Source of the DNA: Lysobacter sp. MMG2
GTDB lineage: Bacteria; Pseudomonadota; Gammaproteobacteria; Xanthomonadales; Xanthomonadaceae
Assembly: GCF_016735495.2 (NCBI RefSeq)
Contig: NZ_JAERQY020000005.1
Location: forward strand, 1-64,000
Direction: 5' to 3'
DNA: 64,000 nt
Part shown: piece by piece, positions 7,133-16,072 of the stretch
How the letters are laid out: the number at the start of each line of letters is the position of its first letter
How positions within the stretch are numbered: the stretch's first letter is position 1
Made by a program: the position numbers and the translations under genes
Notes under the pieces: generated by a model
Seen by the model: the letters and a program-made list of their open reading frames with translations, nothing else
The model's database searches: none
Told to the model about the DNA's origin: nothing

Positions 7133-9094
7133 CTACTGGCTTCCGCGTGTTCTTCGCTCGGTCAGCAGGCCGCGCGCGTCATAGTCGAGATCCGTGATTA
7201 CGCCATTGGCGTCTTTGATCGACAGGGCGCGACCTGCGCCGTCATACCGAAGCGTCTCGGTCACCTGCCCCGACGCATTGGTCACCTTCCACAAGTCGCC
7301 CTTACGCCAGGCGCACGTCGTGGGCGCCGTTGCGCAGTCCGGATGGTCCGAGCCGTAGTAGGCATACGTGGTGAGGTCGCCAACATCAGTTCGTGGCCCA
7401 TCGGTTGTCAGGACGAGGCCCACCAACGGGCACGTCCCAGTATCGACTCCTGTCTGCTCGCAATAGGTGGTCGTCGCCGTTCGCGCTGCTCCCGACACGG
7501 TGTCGTGCTGACTGCTCGTCAGCTCCTGTCCGCGATCGTTGTACGTCCACGTGGTCCGCTGCACAACAGTCCCGCTCGCGTCCAGCACCTTGCGTTCAAG
7601 CGGGACCGGAAACACCGCATCCCACGACGTCTGTTCCGTACGCTTGGTTGCTGCCTGATTTGCAGCCTCGATCTTCTGAACAAGCAACCCTCGACCGTTG
7701 TAGTCGAAGTCTGTCACCGTCCCGTCGCTGCTGGTTTCCGTATTGACATACGAGTTCTTGTCGTACTTGTACGTAGTGCGGAAGGAGCTGCAGCCGGGGC
7801 AATAGCTTGAGTACACATAGTCGGGCATCGCGGCCCCTTGCTTCAGCCGGACCGGACCGGACCGCGTGCCACCGCCGGGCTCCTTGACCTCGAAGAAGGT
7901 CGGCACCGCAGTCGTGCCGCTGTACTTGAAGTCATATCGGTCAACTCCGCTACCGAGCCAGGTGCTGGCAGCTCGCCCGTATGTGTCGTATTTTGTCGAC
8001 GAGTATCGCTGACCGTCATGGATGACCGCCGTCAATAGGCCGGAGTTTGCCGCTGCTTCCGAGAATCCGCTTTCGTCATAGCGATACTCCGTTCTTGAGC
8101 CTCCCGGATAGACAACCTCGACCAGGTCCCCTGTTGGAGAGTAGGAGAAGGCAGTGATCCCGCCGTCAGGCTGGTGCAGCCGAGAGACCCGACCATCTTG
8201 ATACTCGAATACGAGCGCTCGCCCGTAGCGATCAACCACGCGCTCAAGCCGACCTTCCAGATCGTATGACAGGGTTTGCTCCTCCCCTTGCGGGCTGCGA
8301 AGGCTGAGGAGTCGGCCGTCGAGACCGTAGAACTCAGATCCACCCTTGCCGTCGTCGAACCGATACTTCGACGACCCGTCCGGCATCGTGACCATGGCGA
8401 GCGCGCCCGGATCATCACCATTGGACGACCAGCCTGCGTCTCCGCCCTTGTAGAAGCGGATTGTGTTGCCGTCGGGGCGTGCTACGAGCGATACGATGAG
8501 CCCGCTCTCCGTGCCATTCAGTACGCGTCGGCCATAAAAGTGGGACCTGTTCCTTCCGAAAATCAGATCCTCAGCCGTGAGCGCGGCAGACGTGCCGCTG
8601 GCGTTGTATGTCCACTCTGCCCGGAGTGGAAACGACCCGGCGCCAACGAACTCCGTGTGGGTCTCAAACTTGTTTCCGGTCAACGCGTTGACCGGATCCC
8701 CGAAGCACCCCTTCTCGCAAGGTGGATTTCCGCGATTTCGTTCGACGTCGGGCGTATTGCTTGCGTAGTCGTAGTAGTACCGAACCCAGCCGACCCAGCC
8801 CGCCCGAATATCCGTGTTAATGCAAGCATCGAAATGACCAAGCGGCACGCTATCGTTTCCGACATGCTCGGTGGCCGGACAGGTGTAGTGACCCCATGTC
8901 GTCCCGCAGGCGTGAGTCGTCTCGCGCTTCGCCTGGCACAATTGCAGTGCCTTTGCTCTGGGACACAGATCTTCGTATCGGTCGCACTCCTCGGCCAATA
9001 CAGGCATCGCTAAGCCGAGTAGCACGATACAAGCCACCAGCTTGCACACGGACAGCCCCGCATGAGCGACTCGCTCTGCGCTTCCTTGCAGCAT
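7133..9094 (-). CDS. Secreted YD-repeat (RHS-type) protein, N-terminal half type, copy 2
   Basis: About 653 aa from the start at 9094, which puts a Sec signal peptide at the N-terminus (VACIVLLGLAMPVLA). A Cys-rich segment follows, then a DUF6531-type motif (GDPVNALTGNKFETHTEF) near residue 155 and YD repeats to the end. It lacks the RHS core and the variable toxin tip. Its last ~150 residues are almost identical to those of the gene at 12135-14084, so the two arose by duplication. In copy 1 this half is followed by a second half-gene. Here the partner is missing and the integron attC lies 85 bp beyond the stop. It is likely an orphan of the toxin locus. Confidence 0.75.
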   Translation of the reverse strand: MLQGSAERVAHAGLSVCKLVACIVLLGLAMPVLAEECDRYEDLCPRAKALQLCQAKRETTHACGTTWGHYTCPATEHVGNDSVPLGHFDACINTDIRAGWVGWVRYYYDYASNTPDVERNRGNPPCEKGCFGDPVNALTGNKFETHTEFVGAGSFPLRAEWTYNASGTSAALTAEDLIFGRNRSHFYGRRVLNGTESGLIVSLVARPDGNTIRFYKGGDAGWSSNGDDPGALAMVTMPDGSSKYRFDDGKGGSEFYGLDGRLLSLRSPQGEEQTLSYDLEGRLERVVDRYGRALVFEYQDGRVSRLHQPDGGITAFSYSPTGDLVEVVYPGGSRTEYRYDESGFSEAAANSGLLTAVIHDGQRYSSTKYDTYGRAASTWLGSGVDRYDFKYSGTTAVPTFFEVKEPGGGTRSGPVRLKQGAAMPDYVYSSYCPGCSSFRTTYKYDKNSYVNTETSSDGTVTDFDYNGRGLLVQKIEAANQAATKRTEQTSWDAVFPVPLERKVLDASGTVVQRTTWTYNDRGQELTSSQHDTVSGAARTATTTYCEQTGVDTGTCPLVGLVLTTDGPRTDVGDLTTYAYYGSDHPDCATAPTTCAWRKGDLWKVTNASGQVTETLRYDGAGRALSIKDANGVITDLDYDARGLLTERRTRGSQ

Positions 9095-9219
9095 AAAAAG
9101 ATCCCCTTGGTTCAGTGCTGAGCGAATATGTGCGCGTCGCTCCGCCACTTGCGGAGGCGCTTGCCGTGCGTTTGCGTGCGTTCGCTGAGTACGCTTCTCG
9201 AAACGCGCGCTGTTAGCGC

Positions 9220-9621
9220 CTATCCGGAACCGCTCGCGTTAGAAGTGCATTCCGGCACAACATAGGTACGTCCCCAATCTACACGCTGACTGCGAATCCT
9301 GTTAAGCAATTCGGGGTCACGCTTCTTGAGCATTCCGACGAAGACGCCATCCGGATAATCTCGCACATGCTCTGCAAGGAGCATCATGTTTAACTCTATT
9401 TGTTCGGCTACTAGCCTCGTCGCGCTGAGACTGCACCCCTTCTCCAGATAGTCTTGAACCTCACGAAACGTCGCAATGCTCTGAACTGCTCGATCGGCCT
9501 GAACGAACTGAACTTGCTCGCCCAAACGACTGGATTTGCCGGGAGGCGCGGCGACGAAGCCGAGCGCGAATGCTCCGATCATGAGAACGACAACTCCGAG
9601 GAACTTCGCGAATGTCTTCAT
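9220..9621 (-). CDS. Small membrane-anchored protein, probable immunity gene of the RHS toxin
   Basis: ATG 9621 overlaps the TGA of the upstream RHS toxin gene (ATGA), so the two are translationally coupled. The 133-aa product begins with a hydrophobic segment (LGVVVLMIGAFALGFVAA) that is a signal anchor or uncleaved signal; the rest is soluble and mostly helical. RHS and polymorphic toxins are regularly followed by such an immunity gene, so position is the main evidence. No immunity family was recognised. A longer upstream start exists but would run inside the toxin gene. Confidence 0.55.
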   Translation of the reverse strand: MKTFAKFLGVVVLMIGAFALGFVAAPPGKSSRLGEQVQFVQADRAVQSIATFREVQDYLEKGCSLSATRLVAEQIELNMMLLAEHVRDYPDGVFVGMLKKRDPELLNRIRSQRVDWGRTYVVPECTSNASGSG

Positions 9622-12119
9622 GGCTTGTCGAAAGTCAGCCCAGGGCAGTTTGGATTTCCTTCTGCACACCACAACTCGCATTTGCAGTTGCCGTCTGAGT
9701 TCGGGTCGTATCCAGGACCAGAATTATAGGGATAGCCACGACCAATGTAATAGCGCTCTGGCTTCTTGCAGCGATCCTCTCTGAGGCAGGACCAAACCAC
9801 ACACACCAAACTCCAGCACTCCGGTCGATTGGGGTACCAGTCGCACCTTTTGCTTTCGAGGAGATCTTTAACGGCGTCGATCGCCCCACTTCTCCCGCCG
9901 TTTTGCGACACTTCTTTGGGGACTCGTGCGCGATTCGTGGTTGAGCGATGACCAGTGTTAGGGTGTCGCGTGAAGCCGCTAAGCCCGTCGGGATCAAGAG
10001 CAACCAATGGCATCGATGCAACGTAAGAGTAAGTCGACACCCCCCCGCTCAGCCCGACGGGATCGCTCTGGGAATACCTGCCCGTCGTAGAGTCGTATTC
10101 TCGAAAGTGGTTTTGACTTAAGCCGCTAGCGTTATCAAAGCGCTGACCAGGGAACCGCATGTTGAACACAAACGGGAACCCATCGCCATCACTGTCCTGA
10201 TTGGGAATGCTATTGCCGAAGGCCTCGCCTGCCAAATCCCACGTCCAGACTGCTGAATCATTCGTGGCATCGAGTACTGCTCTAGGCGTGCCCAAGTGGT
10301 CCGCCTCTACATAGATGACGCGCCCTCCTGAGATACCCCCTACGGGCAAGTCATCCAGCCAGAACACTTGCTGGGCAGGGGCGTCACTCGCAGTGTAACT
10401 GCCCAACCAGCGCCCTGATTCGTCGTACTGATCGTGCACGCGCGTCGCGCCCAGAGTACGGCACACCTGCTGCCCCCGCCCGTTATACGAGTATTCCATC
10501 ACCAACGCATTGTTGCGTTCGACCCGGCTCATCCTGCCGGCGGCGTTATAGGCGAACTCACGCTCGACACCGCCGATCGACGTGGTGTTGCCGATTGCAT
10601 CGTAGGTACGCGGTAGCCCGTTGACCGCATCGAGGCGGTGACTGTTCGCCGGATAGTCGTAGGCCTGCGTGCCGCCGGCATTGCTGAAGCTGGTGCGGTT
10701 GCCGGTCGCGTCGTAGGTATAGCCTTCGATCGTCGCGCCGGTCGGACCGTCCTTGAACGCGGTCAGCCGGTTCAACGCGTCATAGCCAAAGGTGATGCGT
10801 GGTGGCTGTTCCAGGCCACTCGTATGCAGGCTGCTCAGGTTGCCCACGGCGTCCCAGCCGAAGCCCAGGTTCAGGCCGCCCGGGCCGGTGCCCGTGCTCA
10901 GGATCGTCTTGGGCCGGTAGTCCAGGTCCAGCGTCCGGCTCATCGTGCGGCCGTTGCCGAACGTCCAACCGGCCACCGGGCCAAGGGGGTGGTAGGTCGC
11001 GCCGGTCAGGAGGATCTGGCGCGGCTCACCGGGTTGGGTCACCCCGACCTCTGTGGCGCGGCCGAGGCCGTCGCGCACGTAGTCCACCTGAAGGCCGTTC
11101 GGGTACTGGATGGCGGAGATCGCGCCCGCCTTGGTGTAGGCATAGCGCAGGATGAAGGCTTGCCCGTCCGTCACCTGTACCCTGCGCGTCAGGTTGCCGA
11201 AGCGATCAAAGCAGTACCGCGTCTCGCCGCTGCCGTCGGTCATCCGGGTGAGACGCCCGACCCCGAAGGACTCAAAAGGCTCGCAGTCGGGCTGCACCGC
11301 GTCGTAGGTGTACGTGACGCTGAGGGTCGTGTCGCTGTAGGCAATGCCGGTGAGCCGGTTCAGGACATCGTAGGTGTAGGTGCTCGGCTCGCCACGGGCA
11401 TCCAGCGCGCTGGTGCGATTGCCCGCGCTGTCATAGCCATAGGTGGTCACCCCCGTGTCCGGGCTCTCCAGTCGCACTAGGTCGCCGAAGGCGTTGTACT
11501 GGTACTTCGTACTCAGGCCCTTCGGGTCGATCACCTCGGTGAGGTTGTCCTGGGCGTCGTACTTGAACTGGGTGGTTGCGGCGATGCCGCCCACGTTCTG
11601 GATCGTCTTGACCAGACGCCCCAGCGCATCGTAATCCTCGTCGGTGCGGCGATTGAGCGGATCGGTCGTGACGTCGCGATTTCCCACGACGTCATACGTA
11701 AATGCCGTCGCCCGGTTCGCAGAGTCCTTCTGGGCCGTGAGCTGCCCCAGCTCGTTGTACACACGGGACAGCGTCCGCCGCAGTGCCCCGTCCTCGCCCT
11801 TGACCTCTTCCTTGGTCCGGTTGCCGGCATTGTCCAGGGTGTAATGGATCGAGTTGCCTTCGGCGTCGACGATGTCCGTCAGCCGCTGGGCGGCGTCATA
11901 GATGTAGGACGTGAAGCTGCCGTCGGGCAAGGTCGTGCTGCTGACCAGTCCGTTGGGGTAGTACTCGATCCGCGTGACCTGATCGTCAGCGGACTGCGCG
12001 AAAGCGGTAACCGGCGCCACCGTCGCCGCGATCGCCAGTGCGAGTGTCGAAAGGATGACGGCCCCGTTGCCCCTTGCGTCCCTGATCACATTCCTTCCCC
12101 CGTTACATGTCCGTGTCAT
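9618..12119 (-). CDS. RHS-repeat protein with RHS core and variable Cys-rich C-terminal tip (putative toxin)
   Basis: This 833-aa protein has its own signal peptide (ALAIAATVAPVTAFA, cleavage after AFA likely), many YD repeats, and an RHS-associated core near residue 690 (GRYSQSDPVGLSGG ... VALDPDGLSG). After the core, the last ~115 residues are unrelated to RHS and rich in Cys and Trp (RPECWSLVCVVWSCLRED, CKCELWCAEGNPNCPG). Such tips are the toxin of polymorphic toxin systems; this one I do not recognise. The gene starts 15 bp after the 649-aa YD gene with a GGGAG site, so the protein pair appears to be one RHS shell split into two secreted chains. Confidence 0.8.
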   Translation of the reverse strand: MTRTCNGGRNVIRDARGNGAVILSTLALAIAATVAPVTAFAQSADDQVTRIEYYPNGLVSSTTLPDGSFTSYIYDAAQRLTDIVDAEGNSIHYTLDNAGNRTKEEVKGEDGALRRTLSRVYNELGQLTAQKDSANRATAFTYDVVGNRDVTTDPLNRRTDEDYDALGRLVKTIQNVGGIAATTQFKYDAQDNLTEVIDPKGLSTKYQYNAFGDLVRLESPDTGVTTYGYDSAGNRTSALDARGEPSTYTYDVLNRLTGIAYSDTTLSVTYTYDAVQPDCEPFESFGVGRLTRMTDGSGETRYCFDRFGNLTRRVQVTDGQAFILRYAYTKAGAISAIQYPNGLQVDYVRDGLGRATEVGVTQPGEPRQILLTGATYHPLGPVAGWTFGNGRTMSRTLDLDYRPKTILSTGTGPGGLNLGFGWDAVGNLSSLHTSGLEQPPRITFGYDALNRLTAFKDGPTGATIEGYTYDATGNRTSFSNAGGTQAYDYPANSHRLDAVNGLPRTYDAIGNTTSIGGVEREFAYNAAGRMSRVERNNALVMEYSYNGRGQQVCRTLGATRVHDQYDESGRWLGSYTASDAPAQQVFWLDDLPVGGISGGRVIYVEADHLGTPRAVLDATNDSAVWTWDLAGEAFGNSIPNQDSDGDGFPFVFNMRFPGQRFDNASGLSQNHFREYDSTTGRYSQSDPVGLSGGVSTYSYVASMPLVALDPDGLSGFTRHPNTGHRSTTNRARVPKEVSQNGGRSGAIDAVKDLLESKRCDWYPNRPECWSLVCVVWSCLREDRCKKPERYYIGRGYPYNSGPGYDPNSDGNCKCELWCAEGNPNCPGLTFDKP

Positions 12120-12134
12120 GCCGAGCTCCCAGGC

Positions 12135-14084
12135 TCAATTCGTTGCGCGCGTCGTACGGCCCGTGAGCCGTCCCCGCGCGTCGTAGCCGAGATCAGTGAT
12201 GACCCCGTTGGCATCCTTGATCGAAAGGGCGCGCCCCGCGCCGTCGTACCGGAGCGTCTCGGTCACCTGCCCCGAAGCATTGGTCACTTTCCACAGATCA
12301 CCTTTGCGCCAGGCACACGTCGTAGGCGACGTTGCGCAGTCCACGTGATCTGCAGCGTAGTAGGCATACGTGGTGACGTCGCTGACGTCGGTCCGAGGGC
12401 CATCCACTGACAGAACGAGGCCCACCAACGGGCAAGTCCCCGCATCGACTCCGGCCTGGTCGCAATAGGTGGTCGTCGTCGTTCGCACAGCCCCCGACAC
12501 GGTGTCGTGCTCACTGCTCGTCAGTTCCTGACCCCGATCGTTGTACGTCCACGTGGTCCGCTGCACGACAGCTCCGCTCGCGTCCAGCACCTTGCGTTCT
12601 GTCGGAAGCGGAAGAGTTGCATGCCACGTCGTCCGTTCCGATCGCCTCGTCGAAGGATCATTGGCAGCCTCGATAACTCCCGTCAGCCGGCCCTGCTGGT
12701 TGTAGTCGTAGTCCGTGGCAATGCCATTCCGGGTGACCACATCCACGTGACCGTTTGCGTCGTACGTAAAGCTGAGGTCTTCAACCGCACAGCCGGTGCA
12801 CGATGTCGTCGACGTCGCCGGCACGGCGATACCGTTCACTGTCCTGAACTTCACCACGCGCCGCTCACCGTTCTCCAGGGAAATCGTCGACGTCATCGGT
12901 CGGTCGGCCCGCGAGTACGTGGCGGAGGTCACCGCCGCACCACCGCCTAGTGCTGTGCCCTTTGCACGACCATTTCCGTCGTACCACGTTGATGACGAAC
13001 GGATACCTGCTTCGTCAATGACGCCCGTCAGAAGACTGGCCGGCAAGCTGTTGGCGTAGTTGCTCTCGTTGTAGAGGTAGCGGACCCGCGACTCGTCAGG
13101 ATAGATCACCTCCGACAGGTCCCCAGCTGAAGCGTACAGAAACGAGATCCGCGTGCCTTCGGGCGTCATTACGCGGGCGACACCCGCGGCCGAGTACTCA
13201 AACGTCAGGATGCGCCCCTGGTCATCGGTCACGGACGTCAGCTGGCTTGCCGCGTTGTAGGCAAGGGTATGCGTTCTGCCACTCCGGTCCCGAAGCTGAG
13301 TCAGCAATCCGTCCCGGTCATACCATTCGACCAGCCCATCGTCGGCTTCAAGCACCCAGCCCGTGAGCGTCTCGCCTGCCCTCAGTTCGCTAATGCGCTC
13401 GCTGACACCGGACTCGCCAATCCAGGTTCCGTCCTGCGGGGTGTATCGCAGCGCACCACCATCGGGACGATAGGCCCAAAGATTGGTGATTGATGACACG
13501 CTCAAGACACGGAGGCTTCTGCCGTAGTAGTGAGTCCGCTTCGTGCCAAATATCTGGGTTCGCTTGTCGATGTAGCCACGATCGAGCATGGAGTTGTACG
13601 TCCACGTGACGGATAGCGGAAACGCGCTGGCCGTCTGGTACTCAGTGTGCCTCTCGAACTTGTTGCCTGTGCCCGCGTTGATCGGGTCGCCAAAGAGTTT
13701 CACCTTGCATGTGGCAGCGTCACAATTATCCACTGCCATGTTCTTGGACGGATTGATGCGAGAGTAACCGTAGTTCGCTCTCCAGTAATGCTGGGGAGTT
13801 ACTTTCACGTCCTTCTGTTCCGTGAAGTAGCCCCCCCACGAATATCCGTAGACCGTGCCTTCTTCCCACAGCTCCGACCAGCCACAACGTTCGGCCTCAT
13901 GACCGTGCGCCGTCGCGATGGCACCACACCCCGCAAGGGCTGCTGCGCGGCTGGGGCATTCTGCCTCGTACAGATAGCTCAACCCACTACCTTGGTCGAT
14001 CACTTCCACCGAGCATCCAAACGCTTCGATCGGAACCGACGACACGGCCAATCCCACCGCAAGAAGCAGCACGCTCTTCATCAT
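12135..14084 (-). CDS. Secreted YD-repeat (RHS-type) protein, N-terminal half type, copy 1
   Basis: This 649-aa protein has a signal peptide (SVLLLAVGLAVSSVPIEAFG), an N-terminal Cys-containing region, the DUF6531-type motif (GDPINAGTGNKFERHTEY) near residue 130 and YD repeats. It lacks the RHS core and a toxin tip, which sit in the next gene (12119-9618). It is the first gene of the locus. It is paralogous to the 7133-9094 gene, with near-identity in the C-terminal ~150 residues and much weaker similarity upstream, as if the 3' parts were homogenised by recombination. ATG at 14084 or 14081 are both possible. Confidence 0.8.
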   Translation of the reverse strand: MMKSVLLLAVGLAVSSVPIEAFGCSVEVIDQGSGLSYLYEAECPSRAAALAGCGAIATAHGHEAERCGWSELWEEGTVYGYSWGGYFTEQKDVKVTPQHYWRANYGYSRINPSKNMAVDNCDAATCKVKLFGDPINAGTGNKFERHTEYQTASAFPLSVTWTYNSMLDRGYIDKRTQIFGTKRTHYYGRSLRVLSVSSITNLWAYRPDGGALRYTPQDGTWIGESGVSERISELRAGETLTGWVLEADDGLVEWYDRDGLLTQLRDRSGRTHTLAYNAASQLTSVTDDQGRILTFEYSAAGVARVMTPEGTRISFLYASAGDLSEVIYPDESRVRYLYNESNYANSLPASLLTGVIDEAGIRSSSTWYDGNGRAKGTALGGGAAVTSATYSRADRPMTSTISLENGERRVVKFRTVNGIAVPATSTTSCTGCAVEDLSFTYDANGHVDVVTRNGIATDYDYNQQGRLTGVIEAANDPSTRRSERTTWHATLPLPTERKVLDASGAVVQRTTWTYNDRGQELTSSEHDTVSGAVRTTTTTYCDQAGVDAGTCPLVGLVLSVDGPRTDVSDVTTYAYYAADHVDCATSPTTCAWRKGDLWKVTNASGQVTETLRYDGAGRALSIKDANGVITDLGYDARGRLTGRTTRATN

Positions 14085-14089
14085 TGAAG

Positions 14090-15165
14090 CGAATTCCCTC
14101 TTCGTTCTGCGCTTGTGCTGCGCGTAGGCACAGCGTAGCCATGATCACGGCTACGCGGTTCACCATCCACAATATCGGGCTCTGTACCAGGACGACCCCG
14201 CACAAAGGGCGCCCTATTTCGCGCCGCCTCTGGTGTGACTGATAAGACATCCGGGTACGCAGTAGCGGACATCCGCCGAGATGATTTCGGCATCTCGAAT
14301 CATGGCGATCAGAACCAGACCCTGGGCGAGCACCGGCAACCACTCGGTACGCCGCACGCGATGTATACCCTTCGCTGCGTTGTCCAGCGAGAAAAAGACT
14401 TTCGCGCATGCTAAACCCAGAACTCCGTATGTCACGGCCACGTCCGGGTCATGCCTGGGTTCGGGTGCTCGCTCCTGCGACACACAGACCCCTGATGACC
14501 TTCCATAGCCACAGCCCCGCATCAGACTCCATTGCGGAGCACTGGCAAGTCAAGTCGGTGTAAGCCCGACAACACGGATTGCAATCGCCGTCACAGCTGC
14601 GCAGCCCACCGCCCCCGTGGCGGCGGCATCGGACTGCCGAGGCAGCGCCGCTTGGCCAGTATGATGGCCGGGTGCTTGGTGGCTGCAATCCCCTCGCCGG
14701 TGATGAGGATCGCGGTGTCCGACAGCCTCAGGTCGATCCCGATCCCGATCCCGATCGCGGCTCGCGTGGCCATCCCATGACCGGCACCGCCACGCCATCG
14801 GCGGTGAACGTGGCAAACCGGCGCCCGGCCGCGTCGCGGCACACCGTCAGCGAACGCAGGGGGCCGTGAAGCTGACCCGAGAACGGAGCTTACCGATGCC
14901 GTCGCGATGCGTTCCGCACTGATCGGTAGGGTCGTGAGCCTCCTGCCTCCTTCACCGCATTCCCGCCCGACACGGTGCGTGCGACCTGGGCCCCATTGGA
15001 TCGTACCCCGATGGCCGCGCCGATCGCGGTTACTCGTGTACTTGGCGACATGACCGCCAGAACCGGGTCAAACCCGCGATGGATGGGCGACCTACCCTTG
15101 ATAACCTGGCCTAATCGCCAGAAAGGCGTGTCTCGCTAGCGGCAGGGAACGCTGGCCTGTAGGCA
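14090..15165. other. Gene-poor stretch between the RHS locus and the XRE/GNAT pair
   Basis: There is no convincing gene except perhaps a 102-aa minus ORF (listed separately). A short tandem repeat of GATCCC lies at 14735-14756. The rest consists of overlapping short ORFs with no recognisable domain, consistent with decayed mobile DNA. Confidence 0.5.
14214..14522 (-). CDS. Hypothetical small protein
   Basis: A 102-aa ORF whose third codon positions are moderately GC-rich, which favours real coding. The central part is hydrophobic (EWLPVLAQGLVLIAMIRDAE). No family was recognised and no strong ribosome-binding site is visible. It may equally be a chance ORF. Confidence 0.25.
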   Translation of the reverse strand: MRGCGYGRSSGVCVSQERAPEPRHDPDVAVTYGVLGLACAKVFFSLDNAAKGIHRVRRTEWLPVLAQGLVLIAMIRDAEIISADVRYCVPGCLISHTRGGAK

Positions 15166-15169
15166 CCGC

Positions 15170-15661
15170 TTACGCGCGTTCTATGACCAGGCCTGGACCA
15201 TGCCGCTCACGCCAACGGCGCGAGGGTTGGTAGTAGTTGTAGGTCCCAAACCTATGGAAGCCAGAACTGCGCAGGAACTGGGCCAGTCGCGGGTTATGCA
15301 CCGCTTCAACCAGGGTGGCGTCCCACGGGTTGGTAGCGTCAACCAGCCCCAGCAGGCACTGGAACCAGCCGCGCCCCCGAAGGGCTGGGGTCAAGAAGAC
15401 ATTGGCCAGATCGAGGGTGATGGCGGCCTCGCCCATTCCCGGCAGCGACCAGGTCGAGCGGCGTACGTACAGGCGGAAGCCGCCCCGTCGCAACGTCAGG
15501 CAGCGGCTGACCAGGTGCGTCTCCACCAGTTGCATCCATGCCAGCAACTGCGCTTCGACCGACGGCAGCCGCAGCAGCGCGGCGTCATTGCGCACCAGGC
15601 TGTCGGATAACTTGATCACGAACGCTCCCCACCCGTCACCGGAGCGGGCTCCGACGGTCAT
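15170..15661 (-). CDS. GNAT-like acetyltransferase
   Basis: A 163-aa protein with the GNAT layout. The acetyl-CoA loop is probably VFLTPALRGRGWFQCLL (residues ~88-104, R-G-R-G-W), followed by a helix and the C-terminal strand (ARFLRSSGF-like, QFLRSSGFHRFG). Its ATG overlaps the stop of the XRE regulator gene (ATGA), so both are made from one transcript. Such XRE-GNAT pairs can be toxin-antitoxin modules, or a simple regulator plus enzyme. The substrate is unknown. It lies next to the Tn7-like element and may be cargo. Confidence 0.6.
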   Translation of the reverse strand: MTVGARSGDGWGAFVIKLSDSLVRNDAALLRLPSVEAQLLAWMQLVETHLVSRCLTLRRGGFRLYVRRSTWSLPGMGEAAITLDLANVFLTPALRGRGWFQCLLGLVDATNPWDATLVEAVHNPRLAQFLRSSGFHRFGTYNYYQPSRRWRERHGPGLVIERA

Positions 15662-15999
15662 CGTTGCGAGCGCTGCGCCTCGACATCCTTGACCAGCTTG
15701 CGGCGCTCGCTAGCACTCATTTCACTCCACAGCAGGAGCAGCTTGGCCAGCTGATCGTCCTCGGCGTACAGGAACGCGGCGGGCACCCCGAGCGCTTTGG
15801 CCAGCTGACGGGCCGTCTCCAAAGGGGGCTCGTGGACGCCTCGCTCGTACTGGTTGATGCGCGGACTGGCCACGTGAGGCTCCAAACCGGCGAGCACGCC
15901 CAATTGTTTCTGCGACACGCCCATGCGCTGGCGCGCCTGCGCCAGGCGTTTGGCAAATACCGATAGCCGCGTCGCCGTTTCCGCCACTTCCGTCCCCAT
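15658..15999 (-). CDS. XRE-family transcriptional regulator
   Basis: A 113-aa protein with a helix-turn-helix at residues ~14-72 (LAQARQRMGVSQKQLGVLAG ... INQYERGVHEPPLETARQLA). It is the first gene of a two-gene unit with the GNAT-like gene. A perfect palindrome, ATACTAAG-CGATC-CTTAGTAT, lies 39 bp upstream between this gene and the divergent gene at 16073. It is the natural candidate operator for autoregulation. Confidence 0.85.
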   Translation of the reverse strand: MGTEVAETATRLSVFAKRLAQARQRMGVSQKQLGVLAGLEPHVASPRINQYERGVHEPPLETARQLAKALGVPAAFLYAEDDQLAKLLLLWSEMSASERRKLVKDVEAQRSQR

Positions 16000-16038
16000 C
16001 CAGATGGCGGTAAGGATGTCGGAAGTGGCGCGTGCCGC

Positions 16039-16059
16039 ATACTAAGCGATCCTTAGTAT
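16039..16059. promoter_or_regulatory. Perfect palindromic operator between the XRE gene and the divergent ORF
   Basis: ATACTAAG (16039-16046), a 5-nt centre and CTTAGTAT (16052-16059) form a perfect 8-bp inverted repeat in the 73-bp divergent intergenic region. Position and symmetry fit an XRE dimer site controlling both directions. Confidence 0.6.
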
Positions 16060-16072
16060 CGCGGCAACCACA

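Noticed and set aside
14591-14842. Minus ORF with DTAILITGEG, reminiscent of glycerate kinase
   Set aside because: The match is one short string; the following residues do not fit the family and the length is far too small.
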